Origin: CAIZGX01 sp964511555
Lineage (GTDB): Bacteria > Bacteroidota > Bacteroidia > Flavobacteriales_D > Sanyastnellaceae
Length of the DNA: 64,000 nt
Assembly: GCA_964511555.1 (NCBI GenBank)
Contig: CAZEFR010000004.1
Location: 24,392-88,391 of the forward strand
Direction: 5' to 3'
Numbering within the stretch: position 1 is the first letter of the stretch; the number at the start of each line of letters is the position of its first letter. The notes beneath the pieces were generated by a model. That model had not been told where the DNA came from. It made no database searches and saw nothing but the letters and a program-made list of their open reading frames with translations. Positions 32,608 to 41,791 of this stretch are shown here, piece after piece. The translations under genes were made by a program, and so were the position numbers.

Positions 32608-35127
32608 TTATTCTTCACCTCCTTCAGTTGGAGTTGCAGTTTCACCTTCGGCTGCGTTTTCCTCGCCTTCGGTCGCCTCGCCTTCATTCTCGTCGCGAAT
32701 CACAGCACAAACAGCTGCAATCTCATCGTTTCCACGAAGGTTAATCAACTTCACCCCTTGGGTATTTCTTCCCATTACACGAAGTTCATCAACGCTCAAA
32801 CGAATCGCGATTCCAGATTTATTGATAATCATGAAATCGAATTCATTGTCTACAGCCAAGATCGCACACAACGGTCCAGTCTTATCTGTAATGTTAATGG
32901 TCTTCACACCTTTTCCTCCGCGATTCGTTACACGGTAGTCTTCCAATGAAGAACGCTTACCGAATCCTTTGTCCGATACCACCAAGATGTCGCTGTTAGG
33001 ATCATCTACGCATACCATTCCAATGACTTCGTCGGTAGCGCTTCCAAGAGACACTGCTTTCACCCCTTGTGCTGTTCTTCCAACTGCACGAACTTTCACT
33101 TCTGGGAAACGAATGGCTTTACCTTCTTTTGTTCCCATGATGATCTCACTCGCTCCAGTGGTCAAACGCGCTTGCAACAATTCGTCTCCGTCTACAATGG
33201 TAACCGCATTGATACCCGAAGAACGTGGTCTGCTGTACGCTTCTAATGATGTCTTCTTAATTAACCCTTGTTTGGTACAAAGAATAACGAAGTTCGATTT
33301 CAAATTCTCTGCGTTATTCAAATCCTTAACTGGGATGTAAGCCAAGACTTTGTCGTCTTGCTCAATTTGAATCATGTTTTGAATTGCACGTCCCTTCGCT
33401 GTTTTTCCTCCCTCTGGAATTTCAAATACACGCATCCAGAAACATCTTCCCTTCATCGTAAAGATGAGCAAGTAATCGTGGTTCGTTGCGGTGAAGATGT
33501 GTTCCACGAAGTCTTCCTGACGTGCAGATGTCCCCTTCGCTCCTACTCCGCCGCGGCTTTGCGTACGGTATTCGTTTAAGTTTGTACGCTTGATGTATCC
33601 TGCGTGGGTAATGGTTACAACCATTGCTTCGTCAGGAATCATGTCTTCAATACTCAAATCTGCTGAAGAGAATTCAATAATCGAACGACGCTCGTCGCCG
33701 AACTTCTCTTTCAAATGCGTTAACTCATCTTTAATGATTTGCATACGCAACTCCTCGCTGTCCAAGATTGCACGAAGACGTGTGATTAACGCCATCAATT
33801 CAGCATGTTCAGCACGAATCTTATCGCGCTCCAATCCGGTCAGACGTTGTAAACGCATTTCAAGAATTGCCTTTGCTTGAATCTCTGACAATCCGAATTG
33901 TTGAATCAATCCGTCTTTCGCCTCATCTGGCGTTTGAGATTTTCTAATCAATGCAATGACTGCATCAATGTTATCTAAGGCTATTAAATATCCTTCTAAG
34001 ATGTGCGCACGCTCTTCTGCTTTGCGCAATTCGAATTTCGTTCTACGCGTAACAACCTCGTGGCGGTGTTCAACGTAATGACGAATGATGTCTTTCAGAT
34101 TCAACACTTCTGGACGTCCATTCACCAAGGCAATGTTGTTAACCGAGAACGACGTTTGAAGTCCTGTGTACTTGTAAAGGTTGTTTAGTACAACGTTTGA
34201 AATCGCATCGCGCTTCAATTCATAAACAACGCGAACCCCGTTTCTATCTGACTCGTCGCGTATCTCAGCGATTCCTTCAATCTTTCCTTCAGTAACCAAT
34301 TCCCACGTACGCTTCACCATATCTGCTTTGTTGATCTGGTAAGGCACCTGTTCAACAATGATACATTCGTGGTTGGCCACTTCCTCAATGCGTGCCTTCG
34401 CACGAATAACTACGCGACCTCTTCCCGTTTCGTAAGCAGACTTCACTCCTTCCAAACCATGAATAACACCTCCTGTTGGGAAATCAGGTGCTTTGATGTG
34501 TTGCATTAACTCTTCCGTCGTGATGTCACGATTGTCGATGTATGCTGCAATACCGTCGCATACTTCAGTCAAATTGTGCGGAGCCATGTTCGTAGCCATA
34601 CCCACCGCAATTCCACTTACACCGTTCAACAACAAGTTCGGAATTTTCGCTGGCATAACGCGAGGCTCTTCCAACGAATCGTCGAAGTTCGCTTGCCAGT
34701 CAACCGTGTCCTTATCTAAATCTTCAAGAAGCTCTTCGGCTAATTTTCTCAAACGTGCTTCCGTATAACGCATTGCCGCTGCGTTATCACCATCCATAGA
34801 CCCGAAGTTACCTTGTCCGTCTACCAGCGGGTAGCGCAAAGACCAAGGCTGCGCCATACGCACCATCGTTTCATATACTGCCGAGTCACCGTGTGGGTGA
34901 TACTTACCCAAAACTTCTCCGACAATACGCGCTGATTTCTTGTATGGTCTGTTCGACAACATTCCCAAATCGAGCATACCGTACAACACACGGCGGTGAA
35001 CGGGTTTCAGTCCATCGCGCACGTCTGGTAAAGCTCTACTCACAATCACCGACATCGAATAATCGATGTAGGCTGATTTCATTTCGTCTTCAATGTTTAT
35101 CTTAAGAATTCTTTCTCCTGATTCCAT
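32608..35127 (-). CDS. gyrA: DNA gyrase subunit A
   Basis: 839 residues, usual length. Catalytic Tyr121 (AAMRYTEARL) forms the covalent DNA link. The quinolone-determining region reads HPHGDSAVYETMVRMAQPW with Ser82 and Glu86 at the positions of E. coli S83 and D87, i.e. the common wild-type-like state. The C-terminal beta-pinwheel contains the GyrA box (TQSRGGVGAKGT) needed for DNA wrapping. An acidic Glu/Gly/Thr-rich tail ends the protein. With GyrB (not in this window) it introduces negative supercoils. It diverges from clpC. Confidence 0.97.
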   Translation of the reverse strand: MESGERILKINIEDEMKSAYIDYSMSVIVSRALPDVRDGLKPVHRRVLYGMLDLGMLSNRPYKKSARIVGEVLGKYHPHGDSAVYETMVRMAQPWSLRYPLVDGQGNFGSMDGDNAAAMRYTEARLRKLAEELLEDLDKDTVDWQANFDDSLEEPRVMPAKIPNLLLNGVSGIAVGMATNMAPHNLTEVCDGIAAYIDNRDITTEELMQHIKAPDFPTGGVIHGLEGVKSAYETGRGRVVIRAKARIEEVANHECIIVEQVPYQINKADMVKRTWELVTEGKIEGIAEIRDESDRNGVRVVYELKRDAISNVVLNNLYKYTGLQTSFSVNNIALVNGRPEVLNLKDIIRHYVEHRHEVVTRRTKFELRKAEERAHILEGYLIALDNIDAVIALIRKSQTPDEAKDGLIQQFGLSEIQAKAILEMRLQRLTGLERDKIRAEHAELMALITRLRAILDSEELRMQIIKDELTHLKEKFGDERRSIIEFSSADLSIEDMIPDEAMVVTITHAGYIKRTNLNEYRTQSRGGVGAKGTSARQEDFVEHIFTATNHDYLLIFTMKGRCFWMRVFEIPEGGKTAKGRAIQNMIQIEQDDKVLAYIPVKDLNNAENLKSNFVILCTKQGLIKKTSLEAYSRPRSSGINAVTIVDGDELLQARLTTGASEIIMGTKEGKAIRFPEVKVRAVGRTAQGVKAVSLGSATDEVIGMVCVDDPNSDILVVSDKGFGKRSSLEDYRVTNRGGKGVKTINITDKTGPLCAILAVDNEFDFMIINKSGIAIRLSVDELRVMGRNTQGVKLINLRGNDEIAAVCAVIRDENEGEATEGEENAAEGETATPTEGGEE

Positions 35128-35219
35128 AGTGGTTGTTCCCGCTTAAAAAATTGTACTGTCACGGGTACGCGAAAATACTTCCGAATGAAGCGAAAATTGA
35201 CCCTCAATGGCGGTTATAG

Positions 35220-35251
35220 TTATTCACAAATGACAAAAAGGCTGTGGAAAA
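35220..35251. promoter_or_regulatory. Two DnaA-box-like 9-mers between gyrA and clpC
   Basis: TTATTCACA on the + strand (35220-35228) and TTTTCCACA on the - strand (35243-35251) each differ by one base from the DnaA box TTATCCACA. They lie in the 198-bp divergent spacer. Two boxes could reflect regulation by DnaA or coincidence; there are too few for an origin. Confidence 0.25.
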
Positions 35252-35266
35252 TTCAATGGTATAATC

Positions 35267-35297
35267 TTTATTGTAACCGAACAAAGGAATACATTTG
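35267..35297 (+). promoter_or_regulatory. clpC promoter, TTTA-N19-TACATTTG
   Basis: The -7 box TACATTTG is a perfect match and the -33 element TTTA has one mismatch at exactly the 19-base spacing of Bacteroidota housekeeping promoters. It leaves a leader of about 25 bases before the ATG at 35326. Confidence 0.65.
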
Positions 35298-35325
35298 AGG
35301 TTGACTAACTAAGATAAAGAAAGAT

Positions 35326-37878
35326 ATGGACGCTAAGTTTTCAGAACAGGTACAAGAAGTGCTGCGTTACAGCAGAGAAGAGGCATTGCGGTTGGGTCAC
35401 AACTACATTGGTATTGAGCATTTTTTATTAGGAATATTGCGTGAAGAAGATTGCACTGCGACAAAAGTTTTAAAGAGTTTAGGTGTAGACCTTTCGTTTT
35501 TGCGCAAGAGTGTCGAAGCTTCTGTTCGAAACACGGGCTCTTACGGCTCATCTACCGTGACAAGTTCAGGCATTTCCTTGGTGAAGCAAGCCGAGCGCGT
35601 GCTTAAGCTTTCATACATTGAGGCTAAATCTCACAAAAAGACAGTCGTTAATACAGAACACCTGCTACTCACTATTCTCAAAGACTCGGACAACGTTGTT
35701 ACCCGAGCGCTAGAACCTATGGGTGTAGATTACAACGCAGTAAACAGGGAGTTGGGCGATGATGAAGATGAAAACGTTCGTAAGTCGGACCTGCCACGTG
35801 CAGAATTCCCGAATGCAGATGACGACGATGAAGAAGATCGTCCGTTCACAGGCGGAAGCGGCGGAACAACAAAGAAGCCAGGCGATTCAAAAAGTAAAAC
35901 TCCTGTTCTTGACAACTTCGGTCGCGACTTGACCAAGTATGCAACTGAAGGAAAGTTAGATCCTATTGTTGGACGCGAAAAAGAAATTGAACGCGTTTCG
36001 CAAATCCTTTCCAGAAGAAAGAAAAACAATCCAATTCTTATTGGTGAGCCGGGCGTTGGTAAATCGGCAATCGCCGAAGGTCTTGCTCTGCGCATCATTC
36101 AGAAAAAAGTATCTCGTGTACTTTTCGATAAGCGCGTAGTAACCCTAGACATAGCTTCATTGGTTGCGGGAACAAAATACCGCGGACAATTCGAAGAGCG
36201 TATGAAAGCGGTAATGAATGAGTTGGAAAAATCTCCAGATGTCATTCTTTTCATTGATGAAATTCACACCATTGTGGGTGCCGGTGGCGCAAGTGGGAGC
36301 CTTGATGCAAGTAACATGTTCAAGCCAGCGTTAGCGCGTGGCGAAATACAATGCATTGGTGCAACAACACTCGACGAATACCGCCAGTACATTGAGAAAG
36401 ACGGTGCTTTGGAGCGACGCTTCCAAAAGGTCGTGGTTGATCCGACTACGGTTGAAGAGACCATCCAAATCTTAAACAACATCAAAGACAAATACGAATC
36501 TCACCACAGTGTAACTTACACCGACGAGGCTTTGGAGGCTTGTGTGAAATTAACAGCACGTTACATCACAGACCGTCACCTTCCAGACAAGGCCATTGAC
36601 GCGTTGGACGAAGTGGGGTCACGTGTTCACTTGCAGAACATTTCAGTTCCTCAAGAAATCATTGACATTGAGAAAGAAATTGAAGGAATTCAAGAAGAGA
36701 AACTTCGCGTGGTACGCAGTGCCAAGTATGAAGAGGCTGCTCAATTGAGAGATAGACAAAAAGCCTTGGAGACAAGTCTTGAAACGGCTAAAAAGAGTTG
36801 GGAAGAGCAGACACGCTCTCAAAGAACAACAGTAACTTCTGCAAATGTTGAAGAAGTGGTAGCTATGATGACAGGCATACCTGTTCAAAAAGTTGCAGAA
36901 ACCGAAAGTGGCCGTTTGTCAAAAATGGACAAAGAGTTAGAAGGAAAAGTAATTGGACAAGCAGACGCTATACTGAAAGTAGTGAAAGCCATTAAGCGGA
37001 ACCGTGCCGGATTGAAAGATCCGAATCGACCAATTGGCTCTTTCATTTTCTTGGGCCCTACAGGGGTTGGGAAAACACAACTCGCTAAAGAATTGGCTCG
37101 TTATATGTTCGACTCTGACGAAGCGCTCATACGTATAGACATGAGCGAATACATGGAGAAATTCGCAGTGTCTCGATTGATTGGAGCGCCTCCGGGATAT
37201 GTTGGTTACGAAGAAGGGGGACAGTTAACAGAAAAGGTACGTCGCAAACCATACAGTATTGTGTTGTTGGATGAAATTGAAAAGGCTCATCCAGATGTTT
37301 TCAATCTATTGCTTCAAGCATTAGACGATGGACAAATGACCGACAGCATGGGTAGAAAAATCGATTTCAAGAATACTGTTATCATTATGACTTCGAACAT
37401 TGGTGCGCGCCAATTGCAAGATTTCGGAACGGGGGTTGGATTTGGAACTACCTCTCGTGTTACACAAGAAGACGACAGTAAGAAAGGAGTTATTGAAGCA
37501 GCTTTAAAGAAAGCCTTCTCTCCTGAATTCTTGAATCGTGTAGACGATATCATTGTCTTCAACGCGTTAAAGAAAGAAGACATTCATGAAATTATTGACA
37601 TTGAACTAAAGAAACTATTCTCGCGAATTACAGATTTAGGATATACCATTGCGCTTACTGAATCTGCTAAAGACTACATTGCCGACAAAGGTTTCGATGA
37701 AAAATACGGCGCGCGTCCTTTGCGCAGAGCCATTCAGAAATACTTGGAAGATCCGTTGGCTGAAGAAATCATTAACAGTCAAATTAAACCTGGCGACACC
37801 CTTCACGTAGATTACGACACCGAAGCACAAGAGGTGAAAATGCACGTTGAGAAAGGAACTCCTCCGGCTGCAGAATAA
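35326..37878 (+). CDS. clpC: ATP-dependent Clp protease ATPase subunit ClpC
   Basis: 850 residues. Two Clp N-repeats (about 1-150), acidic linker, first AAA+ domain with GEPGVGKSA, a middle domain with a UVR-like helix pair (EEKLRVVRSAKYEEAAQLRDRQKALE), and second AAA+ domain with GPTGVGKTQ. A GVGFGT loop in the second AAA+ domain corresponds to the (I/V)GF loop that docks on ClpP. The C-terminal D2-small domain KYGARPLRRAIQKYLEDPLAE is intact. It unfolds protein substrates and feeds them to ClpP. Divergent from gyrA, with its own promoter; its stop abuts that of the convergent DUF1573 gene. Confidence 0.96.
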   Translation: MDAKFSEQVQEVLRYSREEALRLGHNYIGIEHFLLGILREEDCTATKVLKSLGVDLSFLRKSVEASVRNTGSYGSSTVTSSGISLVKQAERVLKLSYIEAKSHKKTVVNTEHLLLTILKDSDNVVTRALEPMGVDYNAVNRELGDDEDENVRKSDLPRAEFPNADDDDEEDRPFTGGSGGTTKKPGDSKSKTPVLDNFGRDLTKYATEGKLDPIVGREKEIERVSQILSRRKKNNPILIGEPGVGKSAIAEGLALRIIQKKVSRVLFDKRVVTLDIASLVAGTKYRGQFEERMKAVMNELEKSPDVILFIDEIHTIVGAGGASGSLDASNMFKPALARGEIQCIGATTLDEYRQYIEKDGALERRFQKVVVDPTTVEETIQILNNIKDKYESHHSVTYTDEALEACVKLTARYITDRHLPDKAIDALDEVGSRVHLQNISVPQEIIDIEKEIEGIQEEKLRVVRSAKYEEAAQLRDRQKALETSLETAKKSWEEQTRSQRTTVTSANVEEVVAMMTGIPVQKVAETESGRLSKMDKELEGKVIGQADAILKVVKAIKRNRAGLKDPNRPIGSFIFLGPTGVGKTQLAKELARYMFDSDEALIRIDMSEYMEKFAVSRLIGAPPGYVGYEEGGQLTEKVRRKPYSIVLLDEIEKAHPDVFNLLLQALDDGQMTDSMGRKIDFKNTVIIMTSNIGARQLQDFGTGVGFGTTSRVTQEDDSKKGVIEAALKKAFSPEFLNRVDDIIVFNALKKEDIHEIIDIELKKLFSRITDLGYTIALTESAKDYIADKGFDEKYGARPLRRAIQKYLEDPLAEEIINSQIKPGDTLHVDYDTEAQEVKMHVEKGTPPAAE

Positions 37879-40035
37879 TTATTCCACTACCGCTTCAACG
37901 GTAATGACCTTCATGGCGTTACCGTTGGAGAATAGTGTTACGAACTTCACTTCCTTCCCTATTCTATTCGGAGCAGAAAACGTAATCTTCAATGTCGCAC
38001 TCTCCCCTGGCGCCAAAGTATCTTTCGTCAACTCGGGAACGGTGCATCCGCATGAGGCTTCAACATTATCTATTTGAAGTGTCGTATTCCCAGTATTCGT
38101 AATTGTAATTTCCTTCGAAGTAAAACTACCTTGCTTTACTCTTCCAAGATAAAGTATTCCGCTTCCAACATCGAGCTTCGTAGTGGACTCTTCCTTTTTA
38201 TTTATGGAAACACTTTCAATTTCTATTCTTCTTTCTAGGCGAGCACCTTTACTATAAATACTTTTCTTTTCATTTTTAATATCGTCGCTCACGCCTGACT
38301 TCGACTGAATTTCTCCGAAAGGCAATGGAATAATTTCAAGCGATTTCGATTCGAAGGCACTTCGAAAAACTTCTTCCTTACTCCACTTATTCTTCAATGA
38401 AGCAATACGTCGCAATGAGAGTCTTCTATTGTAATCGCTTGCTGCGCGCGGACTAGCGAATCCGCGGACCGTAACTTTAACTGTATTTCCGGCCAGCAAT
38501 TCTTTCTTTAACAATTCTTCAAACAAGGTTAAGTCTATCATACCTTGCTGAACTTGATTTTCAAAAAACGCATCAACCTCCTCATCGGAATCATCGAGAG
38601 ACCCCTTATCTCCTCCTAATTTCCGTGCATAGAGCTCTTGCATTTTCATATAATTATCGAAAGTCTCTGTGTAGGTGAAAACGGTTGTTGTGTCATTCGA
38701 ATCCGGATTGGGTTCGTCGTTGTGGAAATACAATTTTACGGGAAGGACTTTATTCAATTCATACAACGAAGTGTAGAGTGAATCTGTTTTGGTCTTCGTG
38801 ATTTCCTCTTCTTTCAATTGCCAAGTTGCGGCATACAAATCGGTGCAGCAAGGTGGAAATTTGGACCCGTCGTCAAGCGGACGATCTGAGCAGAAGAAGG
38901 CAATTCCCATTGCTGCATTCATACTCAGTCCCCAATCGTTGTAGTTCGAATTCAATCCACGACCTGCATTTTCCGGACGTTGGAAACTGCCTGGCTTTCC
39001 GTTCGAATAATAAATATCCCATCCGCCAAAGCCTTCGTACCACGTTGAGGTGAAATAAAGTTTATTGTTGAAATAGAATGGTGATAGTTCGTCGTCTATG
39101 GTATTCACTCGGCTGCCCGCATTAAAGGGCTTTGACCAAGCGCCTTTCGTTTCTCTAGCAATCCAGATGTCCTTTCCGCCTTCACCACCTTCTCTATCTG
39201 AAACAAAGAACAAATGCAAAACGCCATTTATACGCACCAAATGGGGCATTGTAGCATTTCCTTCATTCAACTTTTCCAATTTACTTGTGACTACCCACGA
39301 TGAATCCTGACGAACAAGCATGAGTAGAGTACTCACTCCTTCTTTCGTTTCGACACCCACAGCGGTATCTCCAAGGAACGTCATGTAGCCGAAAGCCATG
39401 GGAGTTTGAATGGTAACTGTTCCATTCTCTAGTGAACGAGTGACTTGATTCCACATCTTCTTCTCTTCCTCATAAAAATAATAATTCAGCAAGGAATCGT
39501 CCATGCGCGGAAATACATCGGCACTTTCATGTTGAAGAGCGGCGGGTAGTCGATAGATATGAAGAGAATCGTCGGTTAAAATGTTCTTCTGTGCCCAAAC
39601 GCAGTTCTTGATTTCTTGCTCCGCTTTCTTTTTGAGTAAAATGTTCTTTGTTCGACTCTTCTTGACATATTTACGAAAGAACAATTCAGCGTCTTCATAA
39701 AATCCCAATTCCTTCATGGCTCTTGCTAAATAATAATTTGCATCAGGCTGAAGTTTTCCAATATCCTTTTCTGAAATGCTTTCAAAAATGCGCTTACTCT
39801 CTTCGTACTCCTTCATTTCATTGGCACACAATGCCAATAGGACTTGCGATTCGAAATTCGTTGAATCAATGAGATAGGCTTGCTTCGCCCAATCATAGGC
39901 AGCAGGCCAGTTTCTGTTATCGATCTCTTGCTTGGCCAATTCCTTCAGTTTAACAGGAGATTGAGCCATTGCATATGAAGAACACATGAAAGCGAAAAAG
40001 AAAAGAAAATGTATTTTGAAATAACGTGCAGTCAC
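37879..40035 (-). CDS. Exported TPR/PD40/OmpA-like protein with C-terminal DUF1573 domain
   Basis: About 718 residues from a GTG at 40035, chosen because it starts a signal peptide (VTARYFKIHFLFFFAFMCSSYAMAQ); the open frame upstream overlaps the divergent dehydrogenase. Domains: TPR-like helices (about 30-110), WD40-like/PD40 propeller blocks (LFFVSDREGGEGGKDIWIAR, LYFTSTWYEGFGGWDIYYSN), a C-terminal OmpA-like segment (VTVRGFASPRAASDYNRRLSLRRIASLKN, about 540-570), and a final DUF1573 domain (LGRVKQGSFTSKEITITNTG and SCGCTVPELTKDTLAPGESATLKITF). OmpA-like parts bind peptidoglycan; DUF1573 domains resemble ASPM/SPD-2-type Ig folds. The combination suggests an envelope structural protein such as those near the T9SS core. 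Confidence 0.78.
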   Translation of the reverse strand: MTARYFKIHFLFFFAFMCSSYAMAQSPVKLKELAKQEIDNRNWPAAYDWAKQAYLIDSTNFESQVLLALCANEMKEYEESKRIFESISEKDIGKLQPDANYYLARAMKELGFYEDAELFFRKYVKKSRTKNILLKKKAEQEIKNCVWAQKNILTDDSLHIYRLPAALQHESADVFPRMDDSLLNYYFYEEEKKMWNQVTRSLENGTVTIQTPMAFGYMTFLGDTAVGVETKEGVSTLLMLVRQDSSWVVTSKLEKLNEGNATMPHLVRINGVLHLFFVSDREGGEGGKDIWIARETKGAWSKPFNAGSRVNTIDDELSPFYFNNKLYFTSTWYEGFGGWDIYYSNGKPGSFQRPENAGRGLNSNYNDWGLSMNAAMGIAFFCSDRPLDDGSKFPPCCTDLYAATWQLKEEEITKTKTDSLYTSLYELNKVLPVKLYFHNDEPNPDSNDTTTVFTYTETFDNYMKMQELYARKLGGDKGSLDDSDEEVDAFFENQVQQGMIDLTLFEELLKKELLAGNTVKVTVRGFASPRAASDYNRRLSLRRIASLKNKWSKEEVFRSAFESKSLEIIPLPFGEIQSKSGVSDDIKNEKKSIYSKGARLERRIEIESVSINKKEESTTKLDVGSGILYLGRVKQGSFTSKEITITNTGNTTLQIDNVEASCGCTVPELTKDTLAPGESATLKITFSAPNRIGKEVKFVTLFSNGNAMKVITVEAVVE

Positions 40036-40062
40036 TTCACCAAAACTAACGAAATTTGCAAC

Positions 40063-41193
40063 ATGAAAATAGGAATTATTGGATCGGGTGCTATGGGCAC
40101 TGGAATTGCGCAAGTGGCTCTCATGGGTGGCGAGCACGTTGCGTTGTTCGACACAAATGAAGAAGCATTGAATCGTGCGAAGAATAATTTGGACGCACAG
40201 TTCTCCAAGTTGGTTGAGAAAGGAAAGATCACAGAAGAAAGGAAAACTGAGCTTGCTACGCAAGTAAGTTTTGTGCGTTACATGAATGACTTAGCCGATT
40301 GCGATTGGGTTATTGAAGCCATAGTTGAAGACTTAGCAGTGAAGAAAGCTGTATTTGCTGAACTCGATGCGTTGTTGCCGAAGACTAGTATTTTGGCAAC
40401 CAATACTTCCAGTCTATCCGTTACGGCTATTGCTTCGGCATGCAAGCACCCGGAACGCGTTTGGGGGATTCACTTTTTCAACCCAGCGTTTCTAATGCCT
40501 TTGGTTGAAATTATTCCTGCCCTTCAAACCGACAAAAACAGATTGGAAGAAATTCAAACTAAAATTAGGCATTGGGGGAAGACTCCGGTTGTAACGAGAG
40601 ACTTACCCGGATTCATTGTCAACCGCTTGGCTCGTCCATTCTATTCGGAAGCGCTTCGCATTTACGATGAAGGAATGGCGACCTATTCTGAAATTGACGA
40701 AGCCATGAAAGCCCTTGGTTTCAAGATGGGACCTTTCGAGTTAATGGATTTGATTGGGAACGACGTTAACTATGCCGTGACTGAAAGTGTCTTTGCCGCG
40801 AATTATTTCAATCCGAGATACACACCAAGCACCACCCAGAAGCGACATGTGGAAGCAGGCTGGTTCGGAAGAAAGAGCAAAAGAGGATTCTATTCTTATG
40901 AGGAAGGAGCAACGAATGCTTCCGAATCGCTCAACATTTTAAGTCAAGAAGAAATAGGCAAGCGAATCTTAAGTATGCTTATCAATGAGGCTTATGAAGC
41001 CCTTCGCACAGGGCTAGCCAGCGCTGAAGACTTGGATTTAGCTATGACTAAAGGGGTGAATTATCCGAAGGGGCTTATAGCTTGGGGAACAGAGATGGGA
41101 CTGGATCAAGTGGCTTGGGAAATGAAAAAATTGGCAAGCAAGTATGGTGAAGACCGTTACAGACTCTCTCCGGCTTTAAATGATTCGTTGTAA
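40063..41193 (+). CDS. 3-hydroxyacyl-CoA dehydrogenase (3-hydroxybutyryl-CoA dehydrogenase)
   Basis: 376 residues from ATG at 40063 (MKIGIIGSGAMGTGIAQVAL, the Rossmann GxGxxG). Active-site blocks: ATNTSSLSVTAIA, catalytic His in GIHFFNPAFLMPLVEII, and PGFIVNRLARPFYSEAL in the first C-terminal helical domain. A second C-terminal helical unit (about residues 290-376: INEAYEALRTGLASAEDLDLAMTKGVNYPKG) is present as in PaaH-type enzymes. It oxidises 3-hydroxyacyl-CoA with NAD in fatty-acid or phenylacetate breakdown. Divergent from the DUF1573 gene with only 27 bp between start codons. Confidence 0.93.
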   Translation: MKIGIIGSGAMGTGIAQVALMGGEHVALFDTNEEALNRAKNNLDAQFSKLVEKGKITEERKTELATQVSFVRYMNDLADCDWVIEAIVEDLAVKKAVFAELDALLPKTSILATNTSSLSVTAIASACKHPERVWGIHFFNPAFLMPLVEIIPALQTDKNRLEEIQTKIRHWGKTPVVTRDLPGFIVNRLARPFYSEALRIYDEGMATYSEIDEAMKALGFKMGPFELMDLIGNDVNYAVTESVFAANYFNPRYTPSTTQKRHVEAGWFGRKSKRGFYSYEEGATNASESLNILSQEEIGKRILSMLINEAYEALRTGLASAEDLDLAMTKGVNYPKGLIAWGTEMGLDQVAWEMKKLASKYGEDRYRLSPALNDSL

Positions 41194-41209
41194 AAAAAGG
41201 CAAGAATAT

Positions 41210-41239
41210 TTTGATATGTGAGTATTTTTTTTATTTTTG
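41210..41239 (+). promoter_or_regulatory. Promoter TTTG-N18-TATTTTTG
   Basis: Perfect -33 (TTTG, 41210-41213) and -7 (TATTTTTG, 41232-41239) elements of the Bacteroidota housekeeping type with an 18-base spacer. It drives the DUF3276 gene with a leader of about 30 bases. This is the best promoter in the window. Confidence 0.75.
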
Positions 41240-41276
41240 GTACACTTAACCAAATTGAACGAAAACTTTAACAGCT

Positions 41277-41678
41277 ATGGCAGAAGGAAGTAACTACCGT
41301 GACGATGTATTTTCAAGAGAGGTACGCGCGGGAAAACGCAAATATTTCTTCGATGTGAAAACGACGAGAGGCAATGATTTATTCATGACTATTACCGAGA
41401 GCAAACGCTCGGGCTTCTCGGACAGTGGCCAAGCGAGCTACGAGAAACACAAAATCTTTTTATACAAAGAAGACTTCGATAAATTTATCGAAGGATTGGA
41501 AGACACCATTAATCATATTCGTCAGCTGCAAGACACAGGAGACTTCCGTTCTTCTGAATTTGAAACATCAGAAAACGAAAAATCAGAGCCACGTCGCGAG
41601 CAAATTGCTCCAGCAGCCGAATCAAGTTCTGAAGAGCCTACCTCATCTTCAAGCGACATTTCATTCGACGATTTATAA
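41277..41678 (+). CDS. DUF3276 (PUR-domain) nucleic-acid-binding protein
   Basis: 133 residues. The first 90 residues form a PUR-type domain (SREVRAGKRKYFFDVKTTRGNDLFMTITESKR, then KHKIFLYKEDFDKFIEGLEDTINHI), as in the Borrelia/Bacteroidota DUF3276 group related to eukaryotic Pur-alpha, which binds single-stranded DNA and RNA. The rest is a Ser/Glu-rich acidic tail ending in DISFDDL. It has a strong promoter and a strong terminator, so it is a well expressed single gene. The exact role in bacteria is not settled. Confidence 0.88.
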   Translation: MAEGSNYRDDVFSREVRAGKRKYFFDVKTTRGNDLFMTITESKRSGFSDSGQASYEKHKIFLYKEDFDKFIEGLEDTINHIRQLQDTGDFRSSEFETSENEKSEPRREQIAPAAESSSEEPTSSSSDISFDDL

Positions 41679-41697
41679 TTTGAATAATACTATTTGG

Positions 41698-41723
41698 AAA
41701 AGACAGCTTCGGCTGTCTTTTTT
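41698..41723 (+). terminator. Rho-independent terminator with UUCG tetraloop
   Basis: AAAAGACAGC, loop TTCG, GCTGTCTTTT followed by more T, 19 bases past the DUF3276 stop. The C-UUCG-G tetraloop is extra stable in RNA. Confidence 0.92.
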
Positions 41724-41791
41724 GTTTTCGGTGAAATGAATTGTTGCTGTACCTTCACGCTCGCAAAAAATATCACTTCGATATACCGCTT

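Noticed and set aside
35220..35251. Replication origin at the gyrA-clpC spacer
   Set aside because: Only two DnaA-box-like sequences, no AT-rich unwinding repeats and no dnaA or rpmH-type neighbours; kept only as a weak regulatory note.
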